Shown: piece by piece, positions 41,866 through 50,801 of the stretch
Position numbering within the stretch: position 1 is the stretch's first letter
Layout: each line of letters opens with the position of its first letter
Notes under the pieces: generated by a model
Databases searched by the model: none
The model's input: the letters and a program-made list of their open reading frames with translations, nothing else
Told to the model about the DNA's origin: nothing
Program-made: the position numbers and the translations under genes
Assembly (NCBI GenBank): GCA_000406005.1
Contig: ASZN01000029.1
Coordinates: forward strand, 1 to 64,000
Reading direction: 5' to 3'
DNA from: Candidatus Poribacteria bacterium WGA-3G
GTDB taxonomy: Bacteria > Poribacteria > WGA-4E > WGA-3G
DNA: 64,000 bases

Positions 41866-41968
41866 CTATCTCTCCAGTACGGGAAAACAAAGAATAATTT
41901 CTTTCTGCATCTTATCAATTTTCCGACTTCAGGTCAACGCTTTTCTGAAATTTTGCTGCGTAGACCGC

Positions 41969-42787
41969 TTATTCTGGCACGTCCACTTTAAACGGATCTA
42001 TGCGTTCATCTAACGCTTTTCGCTGTCCGTGGTCGCGGCTTCCAAGCTCGTGAAGTGCTTCCGGGATCTCGTCCTTATGTGCGTCAAACGGAGGCCACAA
42101 GGACGCGTCTACATGATGAAACTGTTTCGCATAGATCCAGCGTAAGAACACCGTCATTCGCGGATAGGCATCGTGAGTCCAGCGTCGTCCGGCGTGCCGC
42201 AGGTTCGGCAGAAACACGATGAAGTCGCCAGCGTTCACAGGAACATTGTGAACCGTCGGCGGCGGATCGTCCATCGTGATGTGTTCAGGATACTGGAAGT
42301 TAGATTTGTGGCTACCCGGAATGCAGGCAAACCCGTTGCCGGGCGGCACATCTACCAATGAAACGGAGAGATTGAAGAAACTCGCGAAGACCTCGTCGTT
42401 GGCGACTTGATATTGGTGATACGGACCTCTGAACCAGCCTTTATGTCCGCCGTGGAGTTCCAAACCGTCAGCATTCGGATAGCAGATATTCGCCACGACA
42501 TCGAAAACGCGTGGATAGTTCCATGTCAACGCAGTCACAACCCGTAATATCTCTGGGTTCAAAATAAGCCTCTGGAACGCCTCATGCCCGTAATGCATGT
42601 TATAAACCCACCACGGCTTCCCTTCTGGAGCATTGATACGCATAGGTGGCTTGAAATCCGCCTCGTCCCACTTGTACCACTCGAACATCTGCGCCTTCAT
42701 CAGTTCAACATCCGTTTTCGGCACGGCGTTTCGCACCACAAAATAGCCGAGCAGATCGAGGTACCACTTTTCTTCCTGTGTTAGCAT
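41969..42787 (-). CDS. Phytanoyl-CoA dioxygenase family protein (PhyH 2)
   Basis: This gene encodes 272 residues. I chose the ATG at 42787, which has AAAGGAGAGG upstream; the frame opens earlier. LLGYFVVRNAV opens the PhyH fold. PPGNGFACIPGSHKSNF is the central signature, and LRHAGRRW plus RMTVFLRW supply the distal His and the 2-oxoglutarate Arg. The proximal ligand region reads LELHGGHKGWFRG, so the usual H-x-D pair is not obvious. It may have lost iron binding or use His residues differently. It follows PhyH 3 by 40 bases in one unit. Confidence 0.8.
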   Translation of the reverse strand: MLTQEEKWYLDLLGYFVVRNAVPKTDVELMKAQMFEWYKWDEADFKPPMRINAPEGKPWWVYNMHYGHEAFQRLILNPEILRVVTALTWNYPRVFDVVANICYPNADGLELHGGHKGWFRGPYHQYQVANDEVFASFFNLSVSLVDVPPGNGFACIPGSHKSNFQYPEHITMDDPPPTVHNVPVNAGDFIVFLPNLRHAGRRWTHDAYPRMTVFLRWIYAKQFHHVDASLWPPFDAHKDEIPEALHELGSRDHGQRKALDERIDPFKVDVPE

Positions 42788-42827
42788 AGTTCCTCTCCTT
42801 TTGGCGTAGCTTGCAAGCCAAAACTTG

Positions 42828-43688
42828 CTATATAAAGCCGAGTTTTTCGAGAATCCGTTTGGCAAACCCCTTTTCGCTCCGTTGGACTGATTCCAATTCG
42901 TATTGATCGTCAGAAATGCAGTGGCGGTGTGCTGTCATAGGTAGGTTATAGTTCTCATTGAAATAGAAACTGAATTGGTAACGATTGAAAACGACGCGAC
43001 GCGGATAATCCTCTTTCCAAAACTTTGCGCCGTGCATCAGTCGCGATGAGAAAATGAGGCAATCGCCTGCCTTCAATTCAAATGTGATTGCAGGCGCCCA
43101 TTCGTTATCAATGTCGAGCGTCGGAGGTAACTTGATTTCCGATTTATGTGTGCCGGGGATGCACATAAAACCGTTGTCCTTCGGCACATCAACGAGCGTT
43201 ATGGCAGTGTTGACATAATTACTATAGATCTGTCCATTTCCAGCTTGGTAATCGTTGTGCGGGTTATGGAATCCATCCGGAAAGTCAAAACCGCTCGTGT
43301 CGCGGTGGAGTCTCTCCTTTTCGCCTTCAGGGATAGGACGTTGCTTCTGCAAGACGAGGGCGCAATTGAAAAGCCTCGGACGGTTCCACATCAGACCCAT
43401 CACAATCCGTAAGGCTTTCTCGTTAAGCGATAACCGCTCGAAAACCCGGTCTCCGTACTGAACATTGTTCAACACACCACTATATTCGTCTTGCGTGACG
43501 TTTACGGGTTCAGGCACCACTTCAGGATGCGCAAACCATTCGTTTGCAATCTTAAGCATCTGTTCGACTTCTGCCGGTGACAACACCTGCCGAAGCACCA
43601 GATAGCCGAACAGATCGTAGTGCCATTTCTCCGCTTCCGTTAGTGTGGACGGAAGATCAATCGCACTGTCTTCACCGCGAATTAGCAT
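42828..43688 (-). CDS. Phytanoyl-CoA dioxygenase family protein (PhyH 3)
   Basis: This gene encodes 286 residues. DLFGYLVLRQVLSPAEVEQM opens the PhyH fold. The H-x-D iron ligands are HRDTSGF; GFMCIPGTHKSEI, SSRLMHGAKFW and RRVVFNRYQ complete the site. GGAGATAGT lies before the ATG. A consensus promoter for it is at 43802-43830. It is first in a two-gene unit with PhyH 2, and the pair shares the central signature, so a tandem duplication is likely. Confidence 0.88.
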   Translation of the reverse strand: MLIRGEDSAIDLPSTLTEAEKWHYDLFGYLVLRQVLSPAEVEQMLKIANEWFAHPEVVPEPVNVTQDEYSGVLNNVQYGDRVFERLSLNEKALRIVMGLMWNRPRLFNCALVLQKQRPIPEGEKERLHRDTSGFDFPDGFHNPHNDYQAGNGQIYSNYVNTAITLVDVPKDNGFMCIPGTHKSEIKLPPTLDIDNEWAPAITFELKAGDCLIFSSRLMHGAKFWKEDYPRRVVFNRYQFSFYFNENYNLPMTAHRHCISDDQYELESVQRSEKGFAKRILEKLGFI

Positions 43689-43801
43689 ACTATCTCCTAC
43701 TTCTCCAATTCAAACCATATTCCTAAAAATGAATGGTACATCCGCTTATTGCGTTTCATTCTCTTTGCCGCCTACAATTTAGATGGATTTAACTTGGTGT
43801 A

Positions 43802-43830
43802 ACTATACTACTTGATTGAACTATTGTCAA
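43802..43830 (-). promoter_or_regulatory. Consensus sigma-70 promoter for the PhyH 3/2 unit
   Basis: On the minus strand, TTGACA (43825-43830) and TATAGT (43802-43807) are 17 bases apart. Transcription would start near 43795, about 107 bases before the PhyH 3 ATG. Confidence 0.7.
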
Positions 43831-43876
43831 CTGGAATTTGTGGTATTCATAGTGGCCCTTAGCCTGAACCTTACAC

Positions 43877-43905
43877 TTGACACAAAGGCAGAATTGAAGG
43901 ATAAT
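43877..43905 (+). promoter_or_regulatory. Consensus sigma-70 promoter for the PmoA-like gene
   Basis: TTGACA (43877-43882) and GATAAT (43900-43905) are 17 bases apart, 110 bases before the TTG start at 44016. It is divergent to the PhyH promoter, with about 45 bases between the -35 boxes. Confidence 0.65.
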
Positions 43906-44015
43906 CTAAGCAGCGATTAAAGAAATTCTGTCCATCTGAATGAAACCGAGTGAATTTGACGTGAGCGGCAGGCTTATGTTGAACTGAATGTGTACAATCA
44001 AAAAGGAGTTAATCA

Positions 44016-45161
44016 TTGACAGAAAATCGAAGTGTAATCATCAAAATTGAGGCGGGTTCTGTCAAGCGGCAGAATGACCTCGTCCGCTTGCCTTTCAAAC
44101 CCAAACGTTACTTTCCCGATTGGCAAGAAGGGACTTCAGGACTTGCGATGTCCATAACGGATGCGAACGGTCATGGCTCCGGCGAGGATGTCCCCTGTCA
44201 ATTTGAACCGACGCTACGTGAACTGGCATGGCAGACAGGCGAACTTCCAGCAGAGGCATCGGCACATTACGCCATCCGACAGACCAACGAACCGCCACCG
44301 AAAGCGCGTTACCAAATCGAACAGAAACCGGCGCATCTGCTCATCTCTGCCGATGACGCGTTATTCGCACGATACAACTTCCTCGGTGTCTGGAAACCTT
44401 ATTTTTGGCCCCTCAACGTGAATCATGGGACTGTCATCCGCGGGGCTGGCGGCAGCGACCATCCACATCACACAGGACTTTATCTCGCCTACGGAGGACA
44501 CGGTGAAGGTGGGTCTGCGAATATCTGGTCGGATTGGGATGAACCGCCTTATGGACCCTGCGGGAAGATGCTGCACCAACGCTTTGTCCGAATCACGCAA
44601 GGGAATGTCTACGCTGAATTCGTCGAAGACCTGATCCACGTCAAGGGGGATGGCGACGTGATTATGACAGAGACGCGCACCGCACGGGTATGGTACGCGG
44701 ATGATACGCGGCGGTTTCTGGAAATTAGACACGAAACGACACCACCCCTCGACATCGGTGATCGTCAATTCCTTTGTGTCGCACGCTTGAATCCATCAAT
44801 GGGTATCCCAGAGGAAGGACACGTTGAAAATTCTGAAGGACAGATCGGTAGAACAACGGTGCATCATCAACGCGCCCGGTGGTGCGATTTAGGCGGCACC
44901 GTCGGAGACGGCGTGGCAGGTATTGCCCTGTTTGATCACCCAGAAAACGCTGAGCATCCAGGCTTTTTCGGCGAAATCGCTGTACAGGAACAGATGAGCA
45001 TCCTCCACCATCCGCCTGACGAACTCGAAGATGACCGTTTCCGTCTACGATTTGGGGTCTATGTCCACGAAGGTGTTACGCCAACAGCAGATGTCGAACG
45101 CCATTATCAGTGCTACGTAAATCCGGTGCAGGCAGAAGTCTTGACAGACGCAGCGCTTTAG
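44016..45161 (+). CDS. PmoA/DUF6807 family protein
   Basis: This gene encodes 381 residues. The start is a TTG with AAAGGAG 10 bases upstream. GSDHPHHTGLYLAYGGH is the histidine-rich core of the PmoA/DUF6807 family, and FALFDHPENAEHPGFF-like VAGIALFDHPENAEHPG is a second signature. The name reflects an old similarity to a methane-oxygenase subunit and does not imply methane oxidation. These proteins are common in planctomycetes and often lie near Gfo/Idh dehydrogenases, as here. It has no signal peptide. Its biochemical role is unknown. Confidence 0.82.
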   Translation: MTENRSVIIKIEAGSVKRQNDLVRLPFKPKRYFPDWQEGTSGLAMSITDANGHGSGEDVPCQFEPTLRELAWQTGELPAEASAHYAIRQTNEPPPKARYQIEQKPAHLLISADDALFARYNFLGVWKPYFWPLNVNHGTVIRGAGGSDHPHHTGLYLAYGGHGEGGSANIWSDWDEPPYGPCGKMLHQRFVRITQGNVYAEFVEDLIHVKGDGDVIMTETRTARVWYADDTRRFLEIRHETTPPLDIGDRQFLCVARLNPSMGIPEEGHVENSEGQIGRTTVHHQRARWCDLGGTVGDGVAGIALFDHPENAEHPGFFGEIAVQEQMSILHHPPDELEDDRFRLRFGVYVHEGVTPTADVERHYQCYVNPVQAEVLTDAAL

Positions 45162-45216
45162 GCGATAACAACACCAACTCGCAACTAAAGCGTTCTGTCA
45201 TTTCACATTCGCCAGT

Positions 45217-46035
45217 TCACTGCCGCCGCCTGTTATACTTGACATCCAGTTCGCGAAGGAGCACCAGAGTCTCCTCAAACGACAGTTCACCGGTTGAAGC
45301 CGTGTGTTCGAGGTAGTCGCGCGTCTTATCGTTGAGCACACCATAAAAGGCGCGCGCCTCACGGTCGGGATGGTCTCGCCAAAGTTCGACAGGTATCAAC
45401 GAATCTTCGCTCAAGTACTGACGGTTCGGATGCCCGTAATAGACTTGCACCGTCTTCCTTTCTGCCTGCGTCGGACGGGTCGTAGCGGTATGCAAAACAC
45501 CGATGTTAAATAGGACGGCTGTTCCGGCAGGACCATATAAATCGACGATTCCACCACGCGCCAACTGCGCCTCTGTTTCGAGAATCTCAGCTGCCACCGA
45601 TTCCGGTGATAAGGAGAAACAGTGCGTCGTCTCATCAACATCGGTCAAATACAGCATCAACTGCATGAATCCGATACGCAACGGATGTTCAAGCCAGTGC
45701 CTCGGACCATCTCGATGCCAGCCACGATGCAGCCCATCGTCGTACGGTGCCATGTGTCGGATGCAGATCTCTGAAAAGCATGGCGCATTGCCCATCAGTG
45801 TGTGTAGGCAATCCATGACGATCGGATGCCGAATCACAGTATCAAATTCAGGTGAAGTCAGAAGTGCATCGCAATTCACGGTCTGGTGATGTCCAATGCG
45901 ATACCAGTGATCCGCAACTTCAGTGCGATCCCGGTCAAAGACATGGACAAAATGCTTGACCTCGGCATCGCTCAGAATCTTACCGAGTGAGATATAGCCA
46001 TTCTCTTTAAAAAACGCATAATCTGCTGGCTTCAT
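45217..46035 (-). CDS. Phytanoyl-CoA dioxygenase family protein (PhyH 4)
   Basis: This gene encodes 272 residues. I chose the ATG at 46035, with AAAGGAAAAATT upstream; the longer frame runs into the Gfo/Idh gene. ADYAFFKENGYISLGKIL opens the fold. The iron ligands are in HRGWHRDGPRHW (H-x-D), and NIGVLHTATTR holds the distal His. It lies 22 bases after the Gfo/Idh gene in the same direction, so the two are probably co-transcribed. It differs clearly from PhyH 1-3. Confidence 0.87.
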   Translation of the reverse strand: MKPADYAFFKENGYISLGKILSDAEVKHFVHVFDRDRTEVADHWYRIGHHQTVNCDALLTSPEFDTVIRHPIVMDCLHTLMGNAPCFSEICIRHMAPYDDGLHRGWHRDGPRHWLEHPLRIGFMQLMLYLTDVDETTHCFSLSPESVAAEILETEAQLARGGIVDLYGPAGTAVLFNIGVLHTATTRPTQAERKTVQVYYGHPNRQYLSEDSLIPVELWRDHPDREARAFYGVLNDKTRDYLEHTASTGELSFEETLVLLRELDVKYNRRRQ

Positions 46036-46057
46036 GTTTTTAATTTTTCCTTTTCTA

Positions 46058-47161
46058 TCAACTGGCTTGCAATCTCCGAATTCGGGCAGGCGTATCGTCT
46101 CCCCGAATCTCTGATGAAAGAATCTGGAGGCTCCGGTCTTCAATCGGCAGCTCAACTTTCACACCGCCCCGACGATGTGATTCTCGGAGCGCAACGGCTA
46201 CCTCTAACGCTGCGCGCCCGTCTTCACCCGAACACTTCGGCGAACCCCCGTTCTCAACAGCATTAATGAGATCCTCAACGATTGTCAGTCCCATACCTTG
46301 CATCCGCACAGGGATCGGGAACGGACACCTCGCAGGCACGCCGCGTCCACGCCGTCCGCCGGGGACCATACGAATCAATTCAAACGTTTCGGCATTGTTA
46401 ATAGAACGGATACGTCCGGTTGTCCCGATAACATCGACCTCCCACGGCGCAGCACCACAAGCCGTACTCCGCAGGTACGCACGTACACCGTTATCAAAAA
46501 CGAGGTAACCGTTTCCCTGCAGGTCGCTTTCACCCGCGGCGGCTGCATCGGACTGCATCTCACCGAAGACCCATTCCACGTTTCCACCTGCCATATAGCG
46601 CAGAATATCAATGGCGTGGCTACCGTTATGTGAGAGTCCGCATTGGGCGTAAACCGTCACCTGAAGCACGTCGCCGATCTCGCCTTCGTCTATCAGTTTT
46701 CGAGCTTCGCTAAAAAACGGATTCCAGCGTCGCGCGCAGTTGATTGCCAACGCGACACCCTCTGCACGGCAGGTCTCCACCATTTCGTCTGCCTCAGCGA
46801 GGCTCAGCGAAATCGGTTTCTCTGCCCAGATCGCTTTGACACTGGAACGCGCCACATCTTGCACAATAGTCGAACGCACCCGTGCCGTCGTGCAAACACT
46901 GACGATGTCCAGATTCTCCTTCTCCAGCATCTCACGATAATCACCGTAGATATGGTCTGAACCCAAACCCCACCGTTCACCGAAAATCGCGCCTTGTTCG
47001 GCATGCAGATCCGCACCCGACACCAACTCGACATTCGGTGCAGTATAGTAAGTCGGACCATGGCAATACGGCAGAAACAGTGACCCGCCTTGTGTGATTT
47101 CGTCGTCAAATGTGCTGCCCATACGTCCTAAACCGATTACACCTGCTCGATATGTTGCCAT
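46058..47161 (-). CDS. Gfo/Idh/MocA family oxidoreductase
   Basis: This gene encodes 367 residues. AGVIGLGRMGSTF is the N-terminal NAD(P) binding motif. AEKPISLSLAEADEM contains the family's E-K-P motif. SHNGSHAIDILRYMAGG carries the catalytic His of the C-terminal domain. Members oxidise or reduce sugars, inositols and related alcohols. GGAGGGAACAG lies before the ATG. Its downstream neighbour is PhyH 4, and a PmoA-like gene is close, a grouping seen in polysaccharide-degrading bacteria. The substrate cannot be named. Confidence 0.88.
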   Translation of the reverse strand: MATYRAGVIGLGRMGSTFDDEITQGGSLFLPYCHGPTYYTAPNVELVSGADLHAEQGAIFGERWGLGSDHIYGDYREMLEKENLDIVSVCTTARVRSTIVQDVARSSVKAIWAEKPISLSLAEADEMVETCRAEGVALAINCARRWNPFFSEARKLIDEGEIGDVLQVTVYAQCGLSHNGSHAIDILRYMAGGNVEWVFGEMQSDAAAAGESDLQGNGYLVFDNGVRAYLRSTACGAAPWEVDVIGTTGRIRSINNAETFELIRMVPGGRRGRGVPARCPFPIPVRMQGMGLTIVEDLINAVENGGSPKCSGEDGRAALEVAVALRESHRRGGVKVELPIEDRSLQILSSEIRGDDTPARIRRLQAS

Positions 47162-47215
47162 CTGTTCCCTCCAAGAGAATTGTGTTAAATGAGAGGAGTT
47201 TTGACAGTGATATGT

Positions 47216-47674
47216 TTATGGAACAGTATCAGCGTTCAATACAGAATCCGGCCCACGGATACCATTTTGTGCCAATATCTGAAGATATTTACCTCTTTTC
47301 ACGCTTGATGCTGTTTTTCCTGTAGAAATCCAGTGGTAAGTACTCTGTCTCTCCAAATCTTCAAGGTCTGCCGCTGAACGCGCGCGCCATTGCTTTAACC
47401 ACTGCAATTTCGCTGTGACTTCTCTTACTTTACGCGTATTGTCCGCCGGATGAACTTCAACATAGTAAACGCGGTCTTTATAACCGAATACGTAATCCCA
47501 ACGAGGGGCATTCCGATAACGCCTTCCGAGACAAGTGTCTATATCAACACTTCCTTTTAGGTCCCTGGTCACACGGACTTTTATTTTTCTACTATTTCCT
47601 CCCAACGCCTGTAACCCATTTTTCAGACACTCGGCAATTTCGGGTGTACGCCCAACAGCATTAATAAAATTCAA
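47216..47674 (-). CDS. Nuclease-like partner of the adjacent ATPase
   Basis: This gene encodes 152 residues, starting with a TTG that overlaps the ATPase stop (TTGA). NFINAVGRTPEIAECLKNGLQ starts it. The core is WDYVFGYKDRVYYVEVHPAD, followed by a long helix REVTAKLQWLKQW. The strand-turn-strand with Asp and Glu (D...EVH) recalls a PD-(D/E)xK nuclease fold, although the Lys is a His. The close coupling (4-base overlap, TTG start with GGGAG 8 bases upstream) marks it as the partner of the ATPase at 47671-48825. Function unknown. Confidence 0.65.
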   Translation of the reverse strand: MNFINAVGRTPEIAECLKNGLQALGGNSRKIKVRVTRDLKGSVDIDTCLGRRYRNAPRWDYVFGYKDRVYYVEVHPADNTRKVREVTAKLQWLKQWRARSAADLEDLERQSTYHWISTGKTASSVKRGKYLQILAQNGIRGPDSVLNADTVP

Positions 47675-48825
47675 AGGTCACTCTCCCACACAGCTTCTGT
47701 AACAACATCAGCAGACTTCGTACTAAATAGCGTCAACCCCCCCCAATCCGATATTGCTTCATCCGGATCTTCAGCATCTAAGGTTGAAATGTCTTTGACG
47801 CTCACAACACTCTCCTGACGAGAAAAATAATAGGTTTTGAAAGTTTTTTCATTCAAGATTGTCTCCGTGAGGTTTTTGGAATAGGCATTTGCTTTCAAAT
47901 CCAACAACTGTCTTAACCGTGCTGGTGCTTTTTTTGATTTAGCAATGAGTCGAATTGCCCAGATGAGTTCTAAAATTTGGGACGAATGCGTAGAAATAAT
48001 AACTTTGTAGCCTCGCCTTAGAAGTTCTAAAAAAATAAGAAGCAGTGCTGAGATCGCTTCAGGATGTAACCCCATTTCCGGTTCTTCAATAATAACCCAG
48101 TTGATATTATCTTTCTTCCGCGCTTTCCCAGAAGGCATTAACCAATACAGACCCAATAGGAGAGGTGTGAATTCCCTCTGACCAGTAGACCAAACCATAA
48201 ACGGCAGTTGGCTCCCCGCAACGTCTAAGACAATGCGCTTACGTAACCCGGATCTATCTAATCTGACCTCAGCTTCTCCAAAGATGCTTTTACCGATCGC
48301 GTCTCGGAGTGTTTTATTCATGCGACCCTCCTGCGGAAATATAGCACGTTCACCTGAACCCAACCCTTTTTCCATCAACAACCGCAATTCCTCGCTAAAT
48401 TGCTTGACCACATACGGGTCACTTGTTGCATAGTCTGTAAACGCGCGTGGCCATCCATCTTTAAGTGTCACAACCCGGTGTGCTGGCATCAGAAAGAGGG
48501 TTTCCTTTGTCTTTCGCCTCAATAACGCCTTTTGAGGCGAAAAATCTACTTTACTATCAACGGTGACTTTTGTCTCATCCTTGTCCCAGATTTTCTGCAT
48601 CCCTTCACCAAAATAAAGGTACAAAAAATTCTCAGTATTTTTCTGCCAATCAAAACCGTGTTTTTTTAGCGTTTGCGTAATATCACCTGTATCTAAAATT
48701 AACTTCATAAGTTGGATCAGAATGCTTTTTCCACTCGCTTGTTCACCGACGAATACTGTCAGATCTCCAAAGGTGATGTCGGCTTCCGAGATTTGTCCGA
48801 GTGAAGTCAGTTTAAGATTTTTCAT
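47671..48825 (-). CDS. AAA/SMC-like ATPase (OLD-type)
   Basis: This gene encodes 384 residues. FVGEQASGKSILIQLMK is the Walker A. VWSTGQREFTPLLLGLYW is an ABC-like signature region. WVIIEEPEMGLHPEAISA is the Walker B with catalytic Glu, and VIISTHSSQILELIW is the switch His. This is the AAA_15/21 (OLD/RecF-like) fold, typical of ATPases that pair with a nuclease in antiphage systems. The C-terminal 100 residues have no known domain. GAGGGAAAAG lies before the ATG. With the overlapping small gene it forms a likely two-component system. Confidence 0.85.
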   Translation of the reverse strand: MKNLKLTSLGQISEADITFGDLTVFVGEQASGKSILIQLMKLILDTGDITQTLKKHGFDWQKNTENFLYLYFGEGMQKIWDKDETKVTVDSKVDFSPQKALLRRKTKETLFLMPAHRVVTLKDGWPRAFTDYATSDPYVVKQFSEELRLLMEKGLGSGERAIFPQEGRMNKTLRDAIGKSIFGEAEVRLDRSGLRKRIVLDVAGSQLPFMVWSTGQREFTPLLLGLYWLMPSGKARKKDNINWVIIEEPEMGLHPEAISALLLIFLELLRRGYKVIISTHSSQILELIWAIRLIAKSKKAPARLRQLLDLKANAYSKNLTETILNEKTFKTYYFSRQESVVSVKDISTLDAEDPDEAISDWGGLTLFSTKSADVVTEAVWESDL

Positions 48826-48904
48826 AATTCTTTTCCCTCGTTTTCCAATACGCTAACTGAAAAGTTAGAACCGCAATCTATTCTAATGTCCATTTTACTA
48901 CAAT

Positions 48905-49528
48905 TCAGATTTTCTCGTAGACAAAATCCAGCCATCTGTCTTGTGGCGATATAATATTGGGTTTCGGCGAAAGCGGTGTCCAATACGGACTAAAAATGTG
49001 CCCTCTATCGCTCTCCAATTCCCATGCATCTTCTGTTTCCGCTTGTGTGCTTAACAAGAAAAAATGCCTCGTCTTCTGCGCACTTATGTTTTCATTCGGC
49101 ACCCATCCCGTAATATTATAGCAGATATATGTCGGATTAGGATGTTTGTCGTATTCAATATACGAAATATGCGTAAAATCTTCCTGTATGGAATGGTAAT
49201 TGACAGTCATTCCCTTCGTGAGTTTTTCCTTGTAAGGCATCGCGTTTAAATCGGGTTCAATATAAACCTGCGTCGTTTCCGCTATTATTCGCTCACCTTC
49301 CGACAACTCATTTTCAAAACACCCCAGATACGCCTCAATTTCCACAGACTGTAACCCTGTTTCCTCATAAACCTCTCTCTTCACAGCGGTCGCCAGGTCG
49401 TCACCCACCTCAACAGTCCCCGCCGGGATCTGAATCCCCGCAGTCGGATGCCTAAAGACAAGCAATTCTTTGACACCATCCCTTTCACGCACGATAAAGG
49501 CAGTAACCTTCTGGACGACTTCACTCAC
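48905..49528 (-). CDS. Nudix hydrolase
   Basis: This gene encodes 207 residues. The start is a GTG at 49528 with AGGAG eight bases upstream. The Nudix box reads GTVEVGDDLATAVKREVYEETG, matching G-x5-E-x7-R-E-x-x-E-E except that Asp stands at the first Glu. The catalytic R-E-x-x-E-E core is intact. It follows the HExxH protease gene by only two bases in the same direction, so they are one operon. The long C-terminal part (about 110 residues) is unusual and may define the substrate, which is unknown. Confidence 0.85.
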   Translation of the reverse strand: MSEVVQKVTAFIVRERDGVKELLVFRHPTAGIQIPAGTVEVGDDLATAVKREVYEETGLQSVEIEAYLGCFENELSEGERIIAETTQVYIEPDLNAMPYKEKLTKGMTVNYHSIQEDFTHISYIEYDKHPNPTYICYNITGWVPNENISAQKTRHFFLLSTQAETEDAWELESDRGHIFSPYWTPLSPKPNIISPQDRWLDFVYEKI

Positions 49529-49530
49529 TC

Positions 49531-50763
49531 TTATTTCTCCTGAGTCGACTGTGCTGCACCTAAAAGCGCACGACCCGTCTTTTCTTCAGCACGGAACACA
49601 GCAAGGTTAACACTATCGGCATCCTTGACCAACCAAATATGACCAGTATAAGTATGCTGATTGACAAAATCACCCGCGGCAACCTTACCGTAGTGCCGCT
49701 CCTTACCCGCACCATCTACCCAATAATACGCAATCTCGGCTTCGGTGAGATTCACAAAGATGATCGCAGTTTCCGTCCGGCTATCACCTGATCTTAGATT
49801 TGACAACAGACTCGGATCGTGTCCGTCCAAGTCTACCCACCTGTCACCACCTTCGCTGTTCGGGTCCTTCAACAGCTGGTGAAATTCTGCTAACTCTATT
49901 AATTCACGGGGCCATTCAAACTTCGGCGAACCTTCAGGATTGAACCCTTGGAGATGTGAGAGATGCGTGCGGGTTATCGCCTGCGTGTACCGCCAATCCC
50001 CATCGCCATAAACCTCAGTCAACAGCGTAGCGAGTGCAGGATCGTATTCTTTCAACTTGTCGCGGGTATCAACATGATTGTGCTGGTCATCGTTTGCCCG
50101 ATTCGTATCAAACCAAGACTGCGTACCTTCAGCCCAGTATTCCGCCTTGTTCGTGATAGCGTACGTGTTTTCCCACAACCCTTTTTCAACCGCAGCATCA
50201 TACAGTACCTTAAGCCGATCATCGAAACTCGGATCCACCGTATTTAATCCCATCTGATGGATCGCATGTGCGAACTCATGCACCAGAATATTTTCAGTTG
50301 AATACGGATCACCTTCGTAATTAAGCAGGTTCTCCTCACCACAACTCACAGCCGGTCTTGATGGCGTGGAACCCAAACCGCGTGCGCGTCGGTCCCAATA
50401 ATAGTCGGGTTGAAGATCGCTATGTTCGGGGATCTCTGTCGTGAGTTCGCTATATGCCATCACAGCAAAACGCACACTGTTTTTTGCGAGTGCCTGCAAC
50501 ACATCCTCCCGATGCCCGACCATCTGTCGAATAAGCCATGCCGCTTCCTTCAGCGCATACGGATTCACCTTCGCCGATGCGACAATAGGCAACCCCTCCA
50601 CATCAAGCCACTGCACATAAAACGGATCCAATTTAAAAGTTTCACGTACGGTCGTCGGAGGCGGAACAGGATCAGGAATGTTGTTAATGCGTTGTGCTAC
50701 CACCGTCAGTTGGATTGAGGAAAATAGCACACAAACTATGACAATAGCAGTTAGATAAAGCAT
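49531..50763 (-). CDS. Secreted zinc metallopeptidase-like protein (HExxHxxH)
   Basis: This gene encodes 410 residues. Residues 1-23 form a signal peptide (cut near VVAQR). The zinc motif HEFAHAIH lies at residues 162-169. AEYWAEGTQSWFDTN follows and probably supplies the third ligand Glu. A C-terminal part of about 130 residues carries a small beta domain (AIIFVNLTEAEIAYYWVD...) resembling a VHL-type beta module. It is a distant paralogue of the lipoprotein at 7799-8773. It is followed by the Nudix gene in one unit. The substrate is unknown. Confidence 0.8.
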   Translation of the reverse strand: MLYLTAIVIVCVLFSSIQLTVVAQRINNIPDPVPPPTTVRETFKLDPFYVQWLDVEGLPIVASAKVNPYALKEAAWLIRQMVGHREDVLQALAKNSVRFAVMAYSELTTEIPEHSDLQPDYYWDRRARGLGSTPSRPAVSCGEENLLNYEGDPYSTENILVHEFAHAIHQMGLNTVDPSFDDRLKVLYDAAVEKGLWENTYAITNKAEYWAEGTQSWFDTNRANDDQHNHVDTRDKLKEYDPALATLLTEVYGDGDWRYTQAITRTHLSHLQGFNPEGSPKFEWPRELIELAEFHQLLKDPNSEGGDRWVDLDGHDPSLLSNLRSGDSRTETAIIFVNLTEAEIAYYWVDGAGKERHYGKVAAGDFVNQHTYTGHIWLVKDADSVNLAVFRAEEKTGRALLGAAQSTQEK

Positions 50764-50801
50764 AGGTTAGCCTCACTCTATTTTTTTTCTAATCTTACAG
50801 A

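Noticed and set aside
44016..45161. Methane monooxygenase subunit
   Set aside because: The PmoA family name is historical; the protein is soluble-looking and lacks membrane segments of particulate methane monooxygenase.
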